Shown here piece by piece: positions 9,298 to 21,456 of a stretch of 64,000 nucleotides of DNA. The position numbers and the translations under genes were made by a program. The stretch's first letter is position 1; each line of letters begins with the position of its first letter. The stretch comes from Prunus persica (taxonomy: Eukaryota > Streptophyta > Magnoliopsida > Rosales > Rosaceae). The notes under the pieces were generated by a model, which saw only the letters and a list, made by a program, of their open reading frames with translations, was not told the origin of the DNA and made no database searches. The stretch covers positions 12,953,805 to 13,017,804 of the forward strand of contig NC_034016.1 of assembly GCF_000346465.2 (NCBI RefSeq), read 5' to 3'.

Positions 9298-12120
9298 TTG
9301 GGCAGTTGAGGAATCTGCGACTGGAGATGAAGGTTATAGACCAAGGAGAGGATGGCCAACAATAGTAGAGAGCATTTTTTATCGAGGTCGGTCATTTCTT
9401 CCACAGTGGGAGAGGGCATTTTTGGCATCATGTTTATTTGGGGTCTTAATAGATCCTTTACTATTTTATATTCCTATCGTCAACAAGGATACCAAGTGCA
9501 TCAGGTTGGACAACAGTTTGAAGGGAGCGGTTATTTCCCTACGATCGATAATGGATCTATTTTATGTAGTGAACATTGTTATTCAAATTTATGCCGAACT
9601 TAAAGTTCCAACATTTAGGGTCATGGGGAGATCATATCTCCGTACCATAGTTTTAACAAAAGGAACCATATTAGTTGAAGATGCTTTGGCAATGGCTAAC
9701 AGGATTTGGAGGATCTCATCACACATCTTAATTGACATTTTATCGGTTCTTCCCATTCCACAGGTATGAGAAAATTGGTTTACCAATCTCTCTTTTAAAA
9801 GTATTTGAAATTCGGATATGTGAATATAAGCTAAATTAACTGTTGGCTTAATCCATTGCACTGTGTCCAGGCAGTGATCCTTATCTTCATGGACTCTAGT
9901 TCTTTGAATACGAGGAAGTTTTTGGCTTTTCTTGCTCTGTTGCAATATGTACCACGAGTTCTTCGTATCTACTTATTGTGTACCAAACTCAACAAGCCTC
10001 CTGCTAAAGAGACTGAGATATGGATTTTATTTCAAGGCGCTTTCAGTTTCTTTTTGTACATCCTTGCTAGTCATGTAAGTTTCAATCTTCATGTAGTAAT
10101 TTATCTCAAGTGATGCTCCATTTAGTTTCCAAGTTTTGGTTGGATTTCTTGGCTGGAAACCTTGTCACCAATTTATGAACAAAATGAACATCATTTAATT
10201 TCCTATGAATTATATATACTTTGCAGAAACGTTTCTCAAAAGTTTGTTCACTAACTTGTTGATGTTCTTAGGTATTTGGAGCTTTCTGGTACTTTTTAGC
10301 TATCCAGCGAGAGACGGTTTGCTGGCAAAATGCTTGTCGAAACAACAATGGATGTCAACCTACTACCTTCTACTGCAATGGTCGTTCAATCAGAAACATC
10401 ACATTTCCGGACGACTTATGCTCTATGAATCCACACAATACTAATGCAACACCCTTTGATTTTGGTATGTTTGTTGAGGCTGTCCAGTCTGGTGTGTTGG
10501 AGTCAACAAATTTACCGAAAAAATTCTTTCATTGTTTCTGGTGGGGCTTGCGAAATCTAAGGTTTGAACATAATTTTGCATTACTGTATTTTTTAGAAGG
10601 AACAAATTTACAACTGTCTGGATCCTAACGTTACTCTTTTACGTTGCCTAAAATCACACACACATATGTATAAATGGTGTTTTAACTTGTAATGTCTTTA
10701 ACATAGATGAGAGGTCCTAGAATATTTTATTACTTGCAGCACATTGAATTTATTACTTGCAGTAAATTGAATATATTTCTTCTGTTTCGAATCTGCAGTT
10801 CTCTCGGGCAAAACCTCGAGACGAGTAACTATACATGGGAAAATATCTTTGCCATTTTTATTTCTCTAAGTGGCTTGCTCCTGGTTGTACTATACCTCCC
10901 TACAAATTTGAAGGTTGGTGCCAGAACTTCTAAATTAAACATAATGTATCTTAATTAACTTAGGGTTCGAATGGGAGTGGTTCTGAATAAGCAAAAAATA
11001 CTTCTCCATAGAATCACTTTAAGTAGTTTTAAGTGATTTTCTGGAGAATGACATAAGATATGCTTCTCCCCTAAAGTGATTTTAGGAGGGCAGAATTTTT
11101 CCCAAATGGCTCTTGGAGTTTTGTTGTAAGGATCTCAATCTTGGAGTTCATCAAACAATTATTTTGGCTTAATAAAGCTAGATGGTGATATTTTTTTATA
11201 AAAAATAAAATCGAAAAATTATATAGAGACTAGATGTCGTTTGACAAATTGGTCATTGGCAAAGCTAGATGGTGTTGACATGGAAATTAGGGTTAAAAGA
11301 ACTCATGATTGTCATGTAACAGATACGTATGGAGTTGGTAACTAGAACATCAGCCAAGATGAGAAATATACAGCAGCAGGAAACGAAATATCGAGAGGTA
11401 CTACGCTGGTTATCTGAAAATAACATCCCTGAGGATATGAAGGGGACGATCATGCAAAAGGTGGACGAACAACTTGAACCAAACAAAGATGTTCATGTGG
11501 AGAATATCCTCCATATTCTTCCCTTGGAACAAAAGGGATTTATTAAGCGACATCTCTGCTGGCCTATAATGAAGGAAGTAAGTTCCCCTCATCTCCAAAG
11601 CGTTCAATTTTTCGTTACTTTAATTAGTAAAGGGAGATGTTAGATGTTATTGGAACTCCAAAATAGTCGTCTCCTTTCTTGTTATTTTTAGAATTTGTAG
11701 TTTAACATGTCGTACTGTTTAACTTTCTTAATTAACATCTAAAATTAGGTGCCAATGCTTCGAGTTATGGACGATGAAGTGTTGAAAGAAATCTTTGACA
11801 ATCTTAAGCCAGTGAGCTATACAGAAGACAACCATATAATTGTTGAGGGTGAACCACTTGTTAAAATGCTCTTCATCACTCAAGGCATTTTGTTGACCTA
11901 CACTAGAAACAATGATGCTGGAACCACCGAGTGTCTTGACAAAGGTAAGTTCTTTGGAGACGAGCTTCTGATCTGGGCATCAACATTCTCCCCGTTTTCG
12001 GCCTTACCCATCTCCACCAGATTTGTCAAGCCCCTCACAAAAGTTGAAGCGTTTGCACTCAAGGCCAATGACTTGAAGATTATAGCGTCTAAATTCCCAG
12101 AGGCATTTCGGAACAGATGA
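9298..12120 (+). CDS. Cyclic nucleotide-gated channel (copy C), truncated after the CNBD
   Basis: Exons inferred: 9298-9763, 9871-10074, 10272-10561, 10799-10913, 11323-11577, 11749-12120, all in phase. The first visible exon begins mid-codon, so at least one N-terminal exon is missing or unrecognised. The protein shows the cytosolic lead into S1 (WERAFLASCLFGVLIDPLLF), S2-S3, a basic S4-S5 part (YVPRVLRIYLLCTKLN), pore helix and GQN filter, S6, the C-linker and a cyclic-nucleotide-binding domain ([18 protein letters not shown]). The family forms tetrameric Ca2+-permeable cation channels, usually in the plasma membrane. The usual tail with the IQ/calmodulin site is absent: compared with copy A an extra base near 12098 shifts the frame and a stop follows at 12118-12120. 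Intron 4 also carries sequence not present in copy A. It may be expressed as a truncated channel or be a recent pseudogene. Confidence 0.7.
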
Positions 12121-13619
12121 TGAGAGATGATGGTACAATCCAGTTGATGACTATTATGACTCATCCGGTCCACCTGGAGGACGGTGGAGTTTGAACTTGA
12201 GTCACTACTAGAATATGTATTGAGTCATTTTTCCTTAAACTACACAACTTTAGAATCGTGCTCAATGCTATATATTTTATTATAAAATAAAAAAAAATTA
12301 CACAACCCAGTTGCTACTTGCTTAGGCTGGATTCCACACTCTTTTTGTTTTCACAAAAATTGCAAACATGAAAAATTTGACGAATAAACAATCACATTGA
12401 ATTTGAAATTTCAGCAAATTAGTATTCGGAGCATACGAATGCAATGATAGAATATTTTCACAAGAACCAAGCGACCAAATTTTGAAACAAGGAAAATCAC
12501 TAAATACATAAAACTTAAGAAACCAAAAACAACCAAATCAAATAACAATAACATTAATTGAAATTCCGTAAGGGTATCACCCATCCATTCCTAAATGAAA
12601 TTCAAATTTGAAAAACAACATAGGACATCAAACACGGGTTGCTGACCTGTAGAACATCTCAGGATTGCATGGCCTCTAATGCCTCGGTTTTGTAATACTC
12701 CCAGTCGCCGAGAACCCATACCCACCAAAGCTTGACATCAAGGGTCTAATTTGCATTTTCCACTTCAAGGATATGGGGATAGAGGGAGAGAGCTATCAAA
12801 AAAAAAAAAAAAAAGTGAAAGGAGATTTGAGCAGTAGAGTGGATCTGATTTGGAGGCAGCAGCGAGACAGAGAGAGGGGTAGATGCGACAGAAGAACGAC
12901 TGAGAGGTTCTTTTGGGGAGGGGATAGAGAACCGATGAGAAGTTCTTAACAAGTTCTTTTGTGGGGAGAAAGAAGGCTTGAATCAAGAAGGATGGGTTAG
13001 ATATGTTCTGGGGTTGGAAAAGATTAGGGGAGGCGTGTGTTTTTAAACTTTGCTATCAATTAAAAATAAAACATATTTATTTTTTCTTTTGTTCTTTTTT
13101 AACTTTGAAGATAAAAAGAAATAGGGAAATAACTGGGCTGTGTAAAAAAAAAAAATAGAAATAACTGGGCACAAATGTAGTTTTTGTGTTTTAGCGTTGT
13201 TACATCTGTCAGATAAAGACACAATTATTTGTGTCCAATAAAAATTTGTGCTTTATGTAAATTGATTCGACACAATTATTTGTGTTTCATACAAAAAGAG
13301 CACGAATAAAACTTATTTGCGCTCAATGTTAGAGAAAAGGGCACCCAACCTATATTTGTGCTCTTAAGTTCGTAGTTTTTGACCAGTTTTTTAATAGTGA
13401 GTGCAACGACATATGCAAATTTGTATTACTTAATTGATGTATTTTTTTATGAGTTATATATTTCAATCAATATTATTATTATTATTATTATTATTTTGTA
13501 CATAAATTAGAGTGTGAACTCATGACCTAAAATGTAGAGATAAATTGTAACCTTTTTACTGTACATTATGTTATTGGATGCCATTTACATATAGTTTTTA
13601 TTCTAATCAATGGTCATGA
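12121..13619. other. Gene-free stretch
   Basis: AT-rich intergenic DNA with an A-run near 12799 and an (ATT)n microsatellite at 13470-13495. I see no supported gene on either strand. Confidence 0.5.
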
Positions 13620-14202
13620 TTAGGGGTGGGCATCAATTCGGCTGAACCTATGAAACTGGCCGAATCAAACTATAATTACTAGTCTGGTTTGGTTTTGATT
13701 AAGAGACAATCAAATGGTTTAAAAATCGAACCGAACTATATATAGTTTGGTTTGATTTTGTTTTGAGCTTTTGTAAACCGGCTTAAACCAAACCAGACTA
13801 TTTATGTGTATATTTATTTATTTATATTTTATTTTACATGTATAATACTCTAATTAGTTAATAACTATAGATGAATATTTGAATTGAGCTATATTAGTGA
13901 AATATAAAGTTTTATGACATTTTGAGCTTTAGGATAGTGTCGTACTCTAGAAAATGATTTATGTATGAAGCAAGTTGTGAATTTGTTGATTATAATTGGG
14001 CTAACAATGTTGAAAAAATGCTATAAAAAAAAAGACAATTGGGTTTAGGCCCAAACCAAACCAAATTGTCTTAAATTTTTTTGGTTTGGTTCGGTTTTCT
14101 TTATAACTTTTATCCAAATCGAACCAAACCAAGCTGTTATATTATAATTAGTTCGCTGTTATTTTAAAGTGAAACTGATTCAATACGGACCGTGCCTGCC
14201 CA
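13620..14202. mobile_element. MITE-like element with 9-bp target site duplication
   Basis: The segment is flanked on both sides by TGGTCATGA (13611-13619 and 14203-14211). The left end reads TTAGGGGTGGGCA and the right end, on the other strand, begins TGGGCAGGCACGG, so TGGGCA is shared as a short inverted end. Inside are many AACCAAACC/GGTTTGGTT motifs, including AGTCTGGTTTGG and its reverse complement CCAAACCAGACT about 100 bp apart, which could fold. There is no coding capacity. A 9-bp duplication is typical of Mutator-type elements, but the family assignment is inference. Confidence 0.65.
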
Positions 14203-14483
14203 TGGTCATGAATGATTGGGCAATATGTAATTTGTGATACCAGTCTGCTGTGCTGGTAACGCGACAGTAAAATGAAAATATTAAAAGTTTATAAATAAAT
14301 AAAAAGAGAATGAGACCAGATAAATTTGAAGGGTCCCACCTTACACCGCCCCTCAGAAATTTGTTGTTTTTGTCTGATGATATCCCACAAATTAAAAATA
14401 ATAATTTGAGTTAGCACAAGTTAATTACTTTCAGGCCAGGTGTTTAACAACGCACGAACAGCCAAGATTCGCTCTCTGTCGTC

Positions 14484-14489
14484 CACGTG
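14484..14489. promoter_or_regulatory. G-box/ABRE-like CACGTG upstream of CAP1
   Basis: CCACGTGTCC lies about 245 bp before the CAP1 start codon, in the likely promoter. CACGTG with a following TC fits bZIP/ABF-type sites. Function is inferred from motif and position only. Confidence 0.35.
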
Positions 14490-14732
14490 TCCCCACGTCT
14501 CCTAAAGCCAAACCCCCAAACCGCGCGCGAAGACTCAGATTAACACCCGCCAAATCAAAATTCCCCTTTCACCTTTCGGTGTAAAAAAAAAAATCCCAAA
14601 TATTAAAAATATAAAAAGAAAAAAGCGAAGGAAGTCATTTCTCTACTAATTAACGGCCACACCAGATCTAATCTAACCGTATAGAGAGAGACAAAGACAG
14701 AGAAGACACGCACAGACTTTGAGCTTGCGGCT

Positions 14733-17700
14733 ATGGAGGAGAAGCTTATACAGAGGCTGGAATCGGCTGTGGCGCGCCTAGAGTCGCTGTCGCTGTCGGG
14801 CGGTGCGGCGTCTGCGGCGGCGAGTGGCGACGACGGGCCGCTGGACCCGTCGATTTTAGCCTATGAGGATCTGATTCGGCAGTATCTGGGTAGGGTTTCG
14901 GCCGCGGCCGAGAAGATTGGGGGACCGGTCTTGGACGTCACCAAGGTTCTCCAGCAGGCTTTTGCTGTTCAGAAGGACTTACTGATTCAGGTGAAGCAAA
15001 CAAAGGTCAGTCTCACTCGTAAATCGTAATGCTTTCTTTGAGCTAGTAGTTTTGAGTGTGAAATTATGTGTTTTTTTTTTTTTGGTGTCATTTTGTTTGG
15101 GTGCTGAATTTTCAGATTTACTTATGGATTGTTTGGTTAGTATAAAGATTCAACGAGGTTTATGTTTTGATTATGAAATGTTGATTGGATTTGAAAAAAC
15201 GGGTGTTTGATGTTAAATATTGATTGGGTCGTAAACCTTATCGATTATGTAAGGGACCATGAAAGGAGTGTGCTATCTTGTTGGGTTTGGATCGGATTGG
15301 TGCGTGTTCATTTCATCTTGGTGAGCAGTTGATGGGGAAAAGAAATGTCATCGATGAAATGTTACCAATGAAATGTTAGCGATAATTGGGGAAAAGAAAA
15401 TACGATATTTGGATTATATTAGCTATAACATAGTCGATCAATTTTCCTGTTCGAACTTTGGTGTTGCCGACTTTTGGGGCGACTCGAATGATTAATGTTA
15501 CAATTCTTAGGATATTGTGAATGTTAGTAGTAACAAGGAGTGTGACCTTATCTACTCTAAATGTTTTCTATCTTGTACTTTTCCTTGTGAAATGAAATTC
15601 ATTATGTTCAATGGGAATGCTTGTTGTTGTGCAGAAACCTGACAATGCAGGGTTGGCTGAATTTCTGAAGCCTCTGCATGAGGTTATCACAAAGGCAAAT
15701 GCACTGACAGAAGGGAGGCGATCTGATTTTTTCAACCACTTGAAGAGTGCTGTTGACAGTCTCTCAGCCTTGGCTTGGATTGCCTATACAGGGAAAGAAT
15801 GTGGTAAGCAAAATAAATGATTTCTAAGTTTTGTTAGAAGCAGATGAACTCATTCATTTTTCCAATCCCGTTTTATGCTTTCGCCTTTTCAAGGTATGAG
15901 CATGCCTATCGCACATGTTGAAGAAAGTTGGCAGATGGCTGAATTTTACAACAACAAGGTACTATGCATAACTGTGAGAATCTGGTAATTTGCATGAAAA
16001 GAATAAAATCACATGCTCTAATTGCACATGTAATTTCTCTTGCAGCATTTATCAATTATCACCAATCATGTAATGATTGCATCAAAGTAAAGTTTTCCAG
16101 TGAGTAGGTGCTGACTCTGTGATTCGTAAAATACAGATTCTTGTTGAGTATAAATCCAAAGACCCAAATCATTTAGAGTGGGCCAAAGCTCTCAAGGAAC
16201 TATATTTGCCTGGTTTAAGAGATTATGTTAAAAGTTTCTATCCATTGGGTCCAGTTTGGAGTTCAACTGGCAAAGCTGTCAGTGCTGCGCCATCAAAACC
16301 AAAAGCTCCTGCACCAGGTGCCCCTGCTCCTCCACCTCCTCCATCAGCATCACTTTTCAGTTCCGAAACTTCTCAGGCTTCATCATCACGCCCTAAAGAA
16401 GGGATGGCAGCTGTTTTCCAAGAGATTAATTCCGGCAAGCCTGTGACTACAGGTAATTTCTTTTCTTTTAATTAAAATTTTTCAGTTAATGTTTGAGGGA
16501 TGTGATTTGGTTTTCTTGTACCCTAGGTCTGAGAAAGGTAACAAATGATATGAAGACAAAGAATCGGGCTGACAGAACTGGCATCGTTGGTACCCAAGAG
16601 AAAGAAAGTCGTACCAGTTCACCTTCTTTTTCTAAAGCAGGACCACCAAAGCTTGAGCTCCAAATGGGTCGCAAGTGAGTAAGCATGATCATTCTACCAT
16701 GGTTAAACTACATATGAGGGATTTATTCCAGCTTGTAATTTTGCTTTTTATCATTTTTATGCCTTGGGCAGGTGGGCTGTTGAGAATCAGATTGGAAAGA
16801 AAGATTTGGTTATTAGTGACTGTGATTCGAAACAGTCTGTTTATATTTTTGGATGCAAAGACTCTGTTGTGCAAATTCAAGGTAATTTATCTATATGACA
16901 AACTTTATGCTGACTTGTATAAATACATTGAAAGTCAAATTGTGTTTCAATACAAACTTTACAGATTCAAGTTCTACACAAGTACTAAGGTACCTGTCAG
17001 GACCTAAAAAAAAAAAAACTAGGGTACTTTTATGAAAAGCCTGTGCTACTTAAAATTGTTTGCCGAATTTGCAGGGAAAGTAAACAACATTACAATTGAC
17101 AAATGCACGAAGATGGGAATCTTATTTACGGTTAGTGTGAGATTAGTAATGGAAGCAATACATATTGATATATCTGGGCTCATTTTTCTGTTCTCTTGTG
17201 AACACAGGATGTTGTGGCTGCTTGTGAGATCGTAAATTGCAACCGTGTTGAGGTGCAATGCCAGGTACCAATTATTCCCATGAAATTTTTTAATGGTTCT
17301 ATGACATGAAATTGGATGTTTCCAATGTTGCCATCATAATTTTTTCGTTGTCATCCCCAATATCACCATTCAGTTGTTTCGTATACGATGATATATATAA
17401 AACCATCTTGTAATCTTTGTTATATGCACTATCCTTATGGCTATTTTAGGGCTCGGCTCCTACAGTTTCAGTGGACAACACAGCTGGCTGCCAATTTTAC
17501 TTAAGCAAAGATGCTCTGGGGGCATCTATAACAACTGCTAAGTCAAGTGAGGTCAATATATTAGTACCTGCTTCTGGACCTGATGGTGATTGGGTATGTT
17601 TCCATGTTTATTCTATTCTAATGTATTTGTTTGACATTTTTGAAGACTTCATTGTTCTTCCCTGGGACTTAAAGTTATCTTGGAATGCAAGCTAGTGGTT

Positions 17701-18909
17701 TAGAATCTAGATGGTTCTTTGACTTCCTAAACCTTGCAGTCTGGGGAATATATCTAGAAATCTGTACAAATGCTACATATTTTATTTTGACTGAAAGCTT
17801 GGCTAAAGTATTGTGTTACTGTATTACTAAATGTGTTACCCTTGTTATATCCAGTGTTGCTTGAAATTTAAGTTGCATATTTAATTGCTGAGAAATGGTA
17901 GAGCGTACAACAGTCTTGTCTTTTCCTCTCATTGGTAGATAGCATTCGTAATATGCATCTAAGTAGTGGTGATATACTCTGATGGTTGAAGTTGAGCTTC
18001 CATCTGGTAGTTGCCTGAGTGTTTTTATCTCTCATATGGATGCTGGCCATATCAAGTATCTGTGTTCTTCAAAGTGAATTTCTCTGTGTTGTAAACTTTC
18101 CGGCAACTGGCCTGTAGCTAGGTGGAAGGTTGGATTTTAGGGTTAGGCTTGAAGTCCATGGTTCTGAATGTGATGTTCTTAAAATTTCTTTTTTCTTAAA
18201 AAAAAAAAATCATAAAAATTAAGAAAAAAACTAGCCTACCACAATGGAGGGTTCATATGTTTAATGGTAGGAATACTGTATGCTTTTAGTTGGACTACAT
18301 TATTGTCTTGCAATATATGAGATATATCTACATGCTTGTATGTCAAAGAGTCTGAAGAAGTCCTTTTATTCGTATATGGTACCTACATAATTTAGTTTTG
18401 TAGGTACGTAGTAATTCACTGTGATAATTTGAGGTACTAATATACCATTAGCATCTGGGGACATACTCCGATGTATTAGGATCTTTATTTCCTACTTTGG
18501 CCCTTTATAGCTGATACTTCTTTTTTATTCCAATCAACTATATTTCCACTTTCTACCTATATTAATTTGGAGTATCATATAATGGTCTTATATCCTTAAC
18601 AATTATGGGTTACCAAAAAAATTTAAAAACTATAAATCATTTCAGTTTCTTGACAATGAGATTGTGTGTAGTTTCTAACTGTTAGTTTCCTTGATAAATT
18701 TTCTGTATTAAGTGTGAAATGCATATTTTCTGATCAAATTAAGAAGTGAGAAGTAATTAGTATGTTGGTTTCTTGAGCTTACCAGGGAGGGCTTACCATT
18801 TACATCTTTAATGTTGCAGGCCGAGCATGCTTTGCCAGAACAGTTTATTCATGTGTTTAAGGACGGTCGGTTTGAAACTACCCCCGTCTCTCACTCAGCA
18901 GGAGGGTAA
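14733..18909 (+). CDS. CAP1: Adenylyl cyclase-associated protein 1 (actin-monomer recycling factor)
   Basis: Ten exons: 14733-15005, 15635-15803, 15894-15958, 16137-16452, 16527-16674, 16772-16881, 17075-17130, 17208-17264, 17450-17593, 18820-18909. Together they encode 475 aa, the usual plant length. The N-terminus (MEEKLIQRLESAVARLESL) is the oligomerising helix. It is followed by the helical CAP-N domain (about residues 35-215), a proline-rich linker (APAPPPPPSA) and a C-terminal β-helix CARP domain (GPPKLELQMGRKWAVENQIG, NITIDKC, DVVAACEIVNCNRVEVQCQ). In plants CAP binds ADP-actin and promotes nucleotide exchange together with cofilin and profilin in the cytosol. Plants lack the yeast-type cyclase partner, so the name is historical. 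The last intron is 1.2 kb. The start codon matches the family N-terminus, and the upstream GA-rich stretch is a plausible 5' untranslated region. Confidence 0.95.
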
Positions 18910-21203
18910 TTTGGACTCTTTCGGTTGCTGATTAAGTGCTTGCATATCTTTTATTTTAATCATTTATTTGGATGGGTTGAGGGGTGGCTTCTTTCTATTT
19001 TCTCCTTTATTACCATTGCTTTCAGTATATAAGGGTGACACATTCACAGCCTTGCTGGTTAAGCTCTTATCAGTCTCACTGGTTTTTTGTTGGCCTATCA
19101 AACCAGGGGATTCTTTTGCATGTCTCGTAAACAACGAGTCTTTTGCATGATTTTTCAAAAGTTTGTTTCTACATGAGTGTTGTAGCGAAGTTTTCGCATC
19201 TGCGAGTGAGCTGGAGTGAGCATTTGTGCGCTTGTAATGTCAAAATTTGTTCTTGATTATATGCTTGTAGTCATCTACATTATCTTGACATAGAAGTGAT
19301 GTGTTAAAGATGGAACATATTTTGGCTCGGAATTTGTTATTTTACTGAAGGGGGTTAAATTTGTAGTTGGACTGTAAAAATTTGTATTTGTAAAGTCAAG
19401 AGGTGTCTGATAAAAGCTAAAAACTCGTCCAAGTAGAAGAAAACATGTTAAGCAAATGTGAAACTGTTGAATCCTTGTTAAACGTTGACAGCATTTGTTA
19501 TGCGGCTGGAATTGTTTATACAACTAGTACAATGGGGTTTTAATGAGGGGTTTAATCCAATAATAACTTTGCATCGGATCCAACGGCTATTAAGGACTCC
19601 TCACTATAACCCCTCCTCCTAGTCTCCCTGCCAAAACAATGAACAGCCATTGGCAGTCTGATGGCCCAGCTTCTTATTTAGGCCTTTTCCATGCAAGAGA
19701 AACTTGCCTGGAAGGGGGAGTTGCGTGATGAGAGACAAAGGAACAAGGGGATATATCCCGTTGACATGCAAGTCTCTCTCATCATAAGCCAGCCAACTCA
19801 CTTTCGACCCTTCATGCGTATTAACTTTTTCATATGATAATGTGTGATTATCTTGGGATATCGACGCAGTGGCATCCTCATTTCATCGAAGTTCTTCCCC
19901 TCATAATCCTTCCATCCGCTTAGTAATCAACCCGAGGGCCCCAAGTCTCTTTGCCATCGCTACCGCATTTCCTCAGCATATTTACTCACCGTCCAGCCTC
20001 AAAGTCACTCACCAAGTATTCTTCAAGTCTTCTCCCCAAGTCTTCTCCAAGCAAACCCCAACTCTGTAGTTTGGTTGGCCCACTGGTAGTTTCCATCAAT
20101 CCTTCCATTTCATAAATTATCATTCCCCAAAACCTCAAGAGTTTTCATTTTTTCTGTTGACTTGACTATAAAGATTATTAATTAAAAGGGTAGGTAACAA
20201 CAAGAACTTGCCACGAATTTACAGTTTTAACTCCTTCTGTACTTTCCCCTCGGACAAGTTTTTCTTTCAGCTTTTTTCCACAACACAATAAATAAAAAAG
20301 GGTACAGGAATACTTTTTCTTAAGCAAAAAGTCCCCTTTTCACATTGCATTTGAATTCTAAGTTTCCACACGCGGTAGGTAGGTGTTGCTGATGCTGATG
20401 AGATTCGCAAAAGGAAAGATTAATAGTAGCGAACGCAACCGTGTCGGGCTCCATCCTAGCTTTTAACATTTCTTTTATTTTTTATTTTTTATTTTTTATG
20501 GATTTTGCCACGTGGAAGTTCATGATTGGCTCGACTGTCTAAGTATGACCAATCTGAGTGATGCGGAACGAACCCATTCGACTCAGATGTTGAATTCTTA
20601 AAGTGTATAGTGGACTAGTTTACTTAGCATGACCAAATCCAATGTGACGTTGAGCGATTGTGGAAGAAAGGTCAATTAGATATAATCACTACTATATGAT
20701 TGATCCATTCTAAACCTTCAACCCTAGAAGAAGGTTGAAATGTCGATCAACACAATTTCTAATTTACTGCAAACAAGTATATTATGTAATTGTGAACTAA
20801 TTATCAGTTGTTAGTCTAGTGTTATTTATCCCTATTTAGAGAAAGGTTTCATAATCGACTAACATGAATTCGAAAAAATTATATCTTCGTACTGAGTTCG
20901 ATATTTAAGCGTGAATAAATGTTGGCGTAGTTTTGTTAAAAGTTTGTCTCACATCACAAACATATATTTCCAAATATTGAAGAAAGAAGAAAGTATGTTA
21001 TGTCACCAATCACTAGAGTTTAGAACTGAAGTTTTGGCTTTGGCGTTACATGAATGACAACAGTTTTGTTCACTATACCATAGTAATTGGTGGGGAAAAT
21101 TAAATTACCGTTAGATGAATTTCACTCATCCAACTGCAATTAACGTGGTGGTGACTCACCGCCGTTTGGTCAGAAAAATACTTCAAAAAAGATGTTTGAG
21201 AGA

Positions 21204-21209
21204 CACGTG
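21204..21209. promoter_or_regulatory. G-box CACGTG upstream of the glucanase gene
   Basis: GACACGTGGG lies about 250 bp before the start codon of the GH17 gene. This is a motif-based call only. Confidence 0.3.
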
Positions 21210-21280
21210 GGTCCTCACCGCACCAGTTCACTCCAGTCCAGAACTCCAAATCCTGTCCAGCTAAGCTAGTTGAAAATTCA

Positions 21281-21306
21281 CTCTCTCTCTCTCTCTCTCT
21301 CTCTCT
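21281..21306 (+). repeat. (CT)13 microsatellite
   Basis: Thirteen CT units in the promoter or distal 5' region of the GH17 gene. CT/GA runs near transcription starts are common in plants, and the length makes it a likely polymorphic marker. Confidence 0.95.
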
Positions 21307-21393
21307 AACAAATCTCACCTTCTTACCGTTACCTTATCTTTTGTTTACAAACTTCAATTGTTTTTTTTCTTTTTTTGGGGTCTGACGTTGCCT

Positions 21394-21400
21394 TATATAT
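21394..21400 (+). promoter_or_regulatory. TATA box of the GH17 gene
   Basis: TATATAT sits 57-63 bp before the start codon, leaving room for a short leader of about 30 nt. It is followed by a C-rich initiator-like stretch. Confidence 0.5.
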
Positions 21401-21456
21401 TCCTGCATTGTCTTCCACACTCTGCACAAGCAGCAGAGCTTCAAATCAAACAGATC

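Larger units (their letters stand above)
18910..21380. other. Intergenic stretch between CAP1 and the glucanase gene
   Basis: CAP1 3' untranslated sequence followed by AT-rich DNA. Short open frames on both strands (for example near 19869-20069) have no recognisable family features and no clear gene context. There is a TTTTTA-rich run near 20470 and a CT microsatellite near the glucanase promoter. Confidence 0.5.

Noticed and set aside
10980..11260. Extra sequence in CNGC copy C intron 4 compared with copy A, beginning near GGGAGTGGTTCTGAATAAG
   Set aside because: It looks like a small inserted repeat, but I could find no target duplication or clear inverted ends, so it is not listed as an element.
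19869..20069. Short plus-strand frame starting MASSFHRSSSPHN
   Set aside because: No recognisable domain and no following exons. The composition is that of ordinary intergenic DNA.
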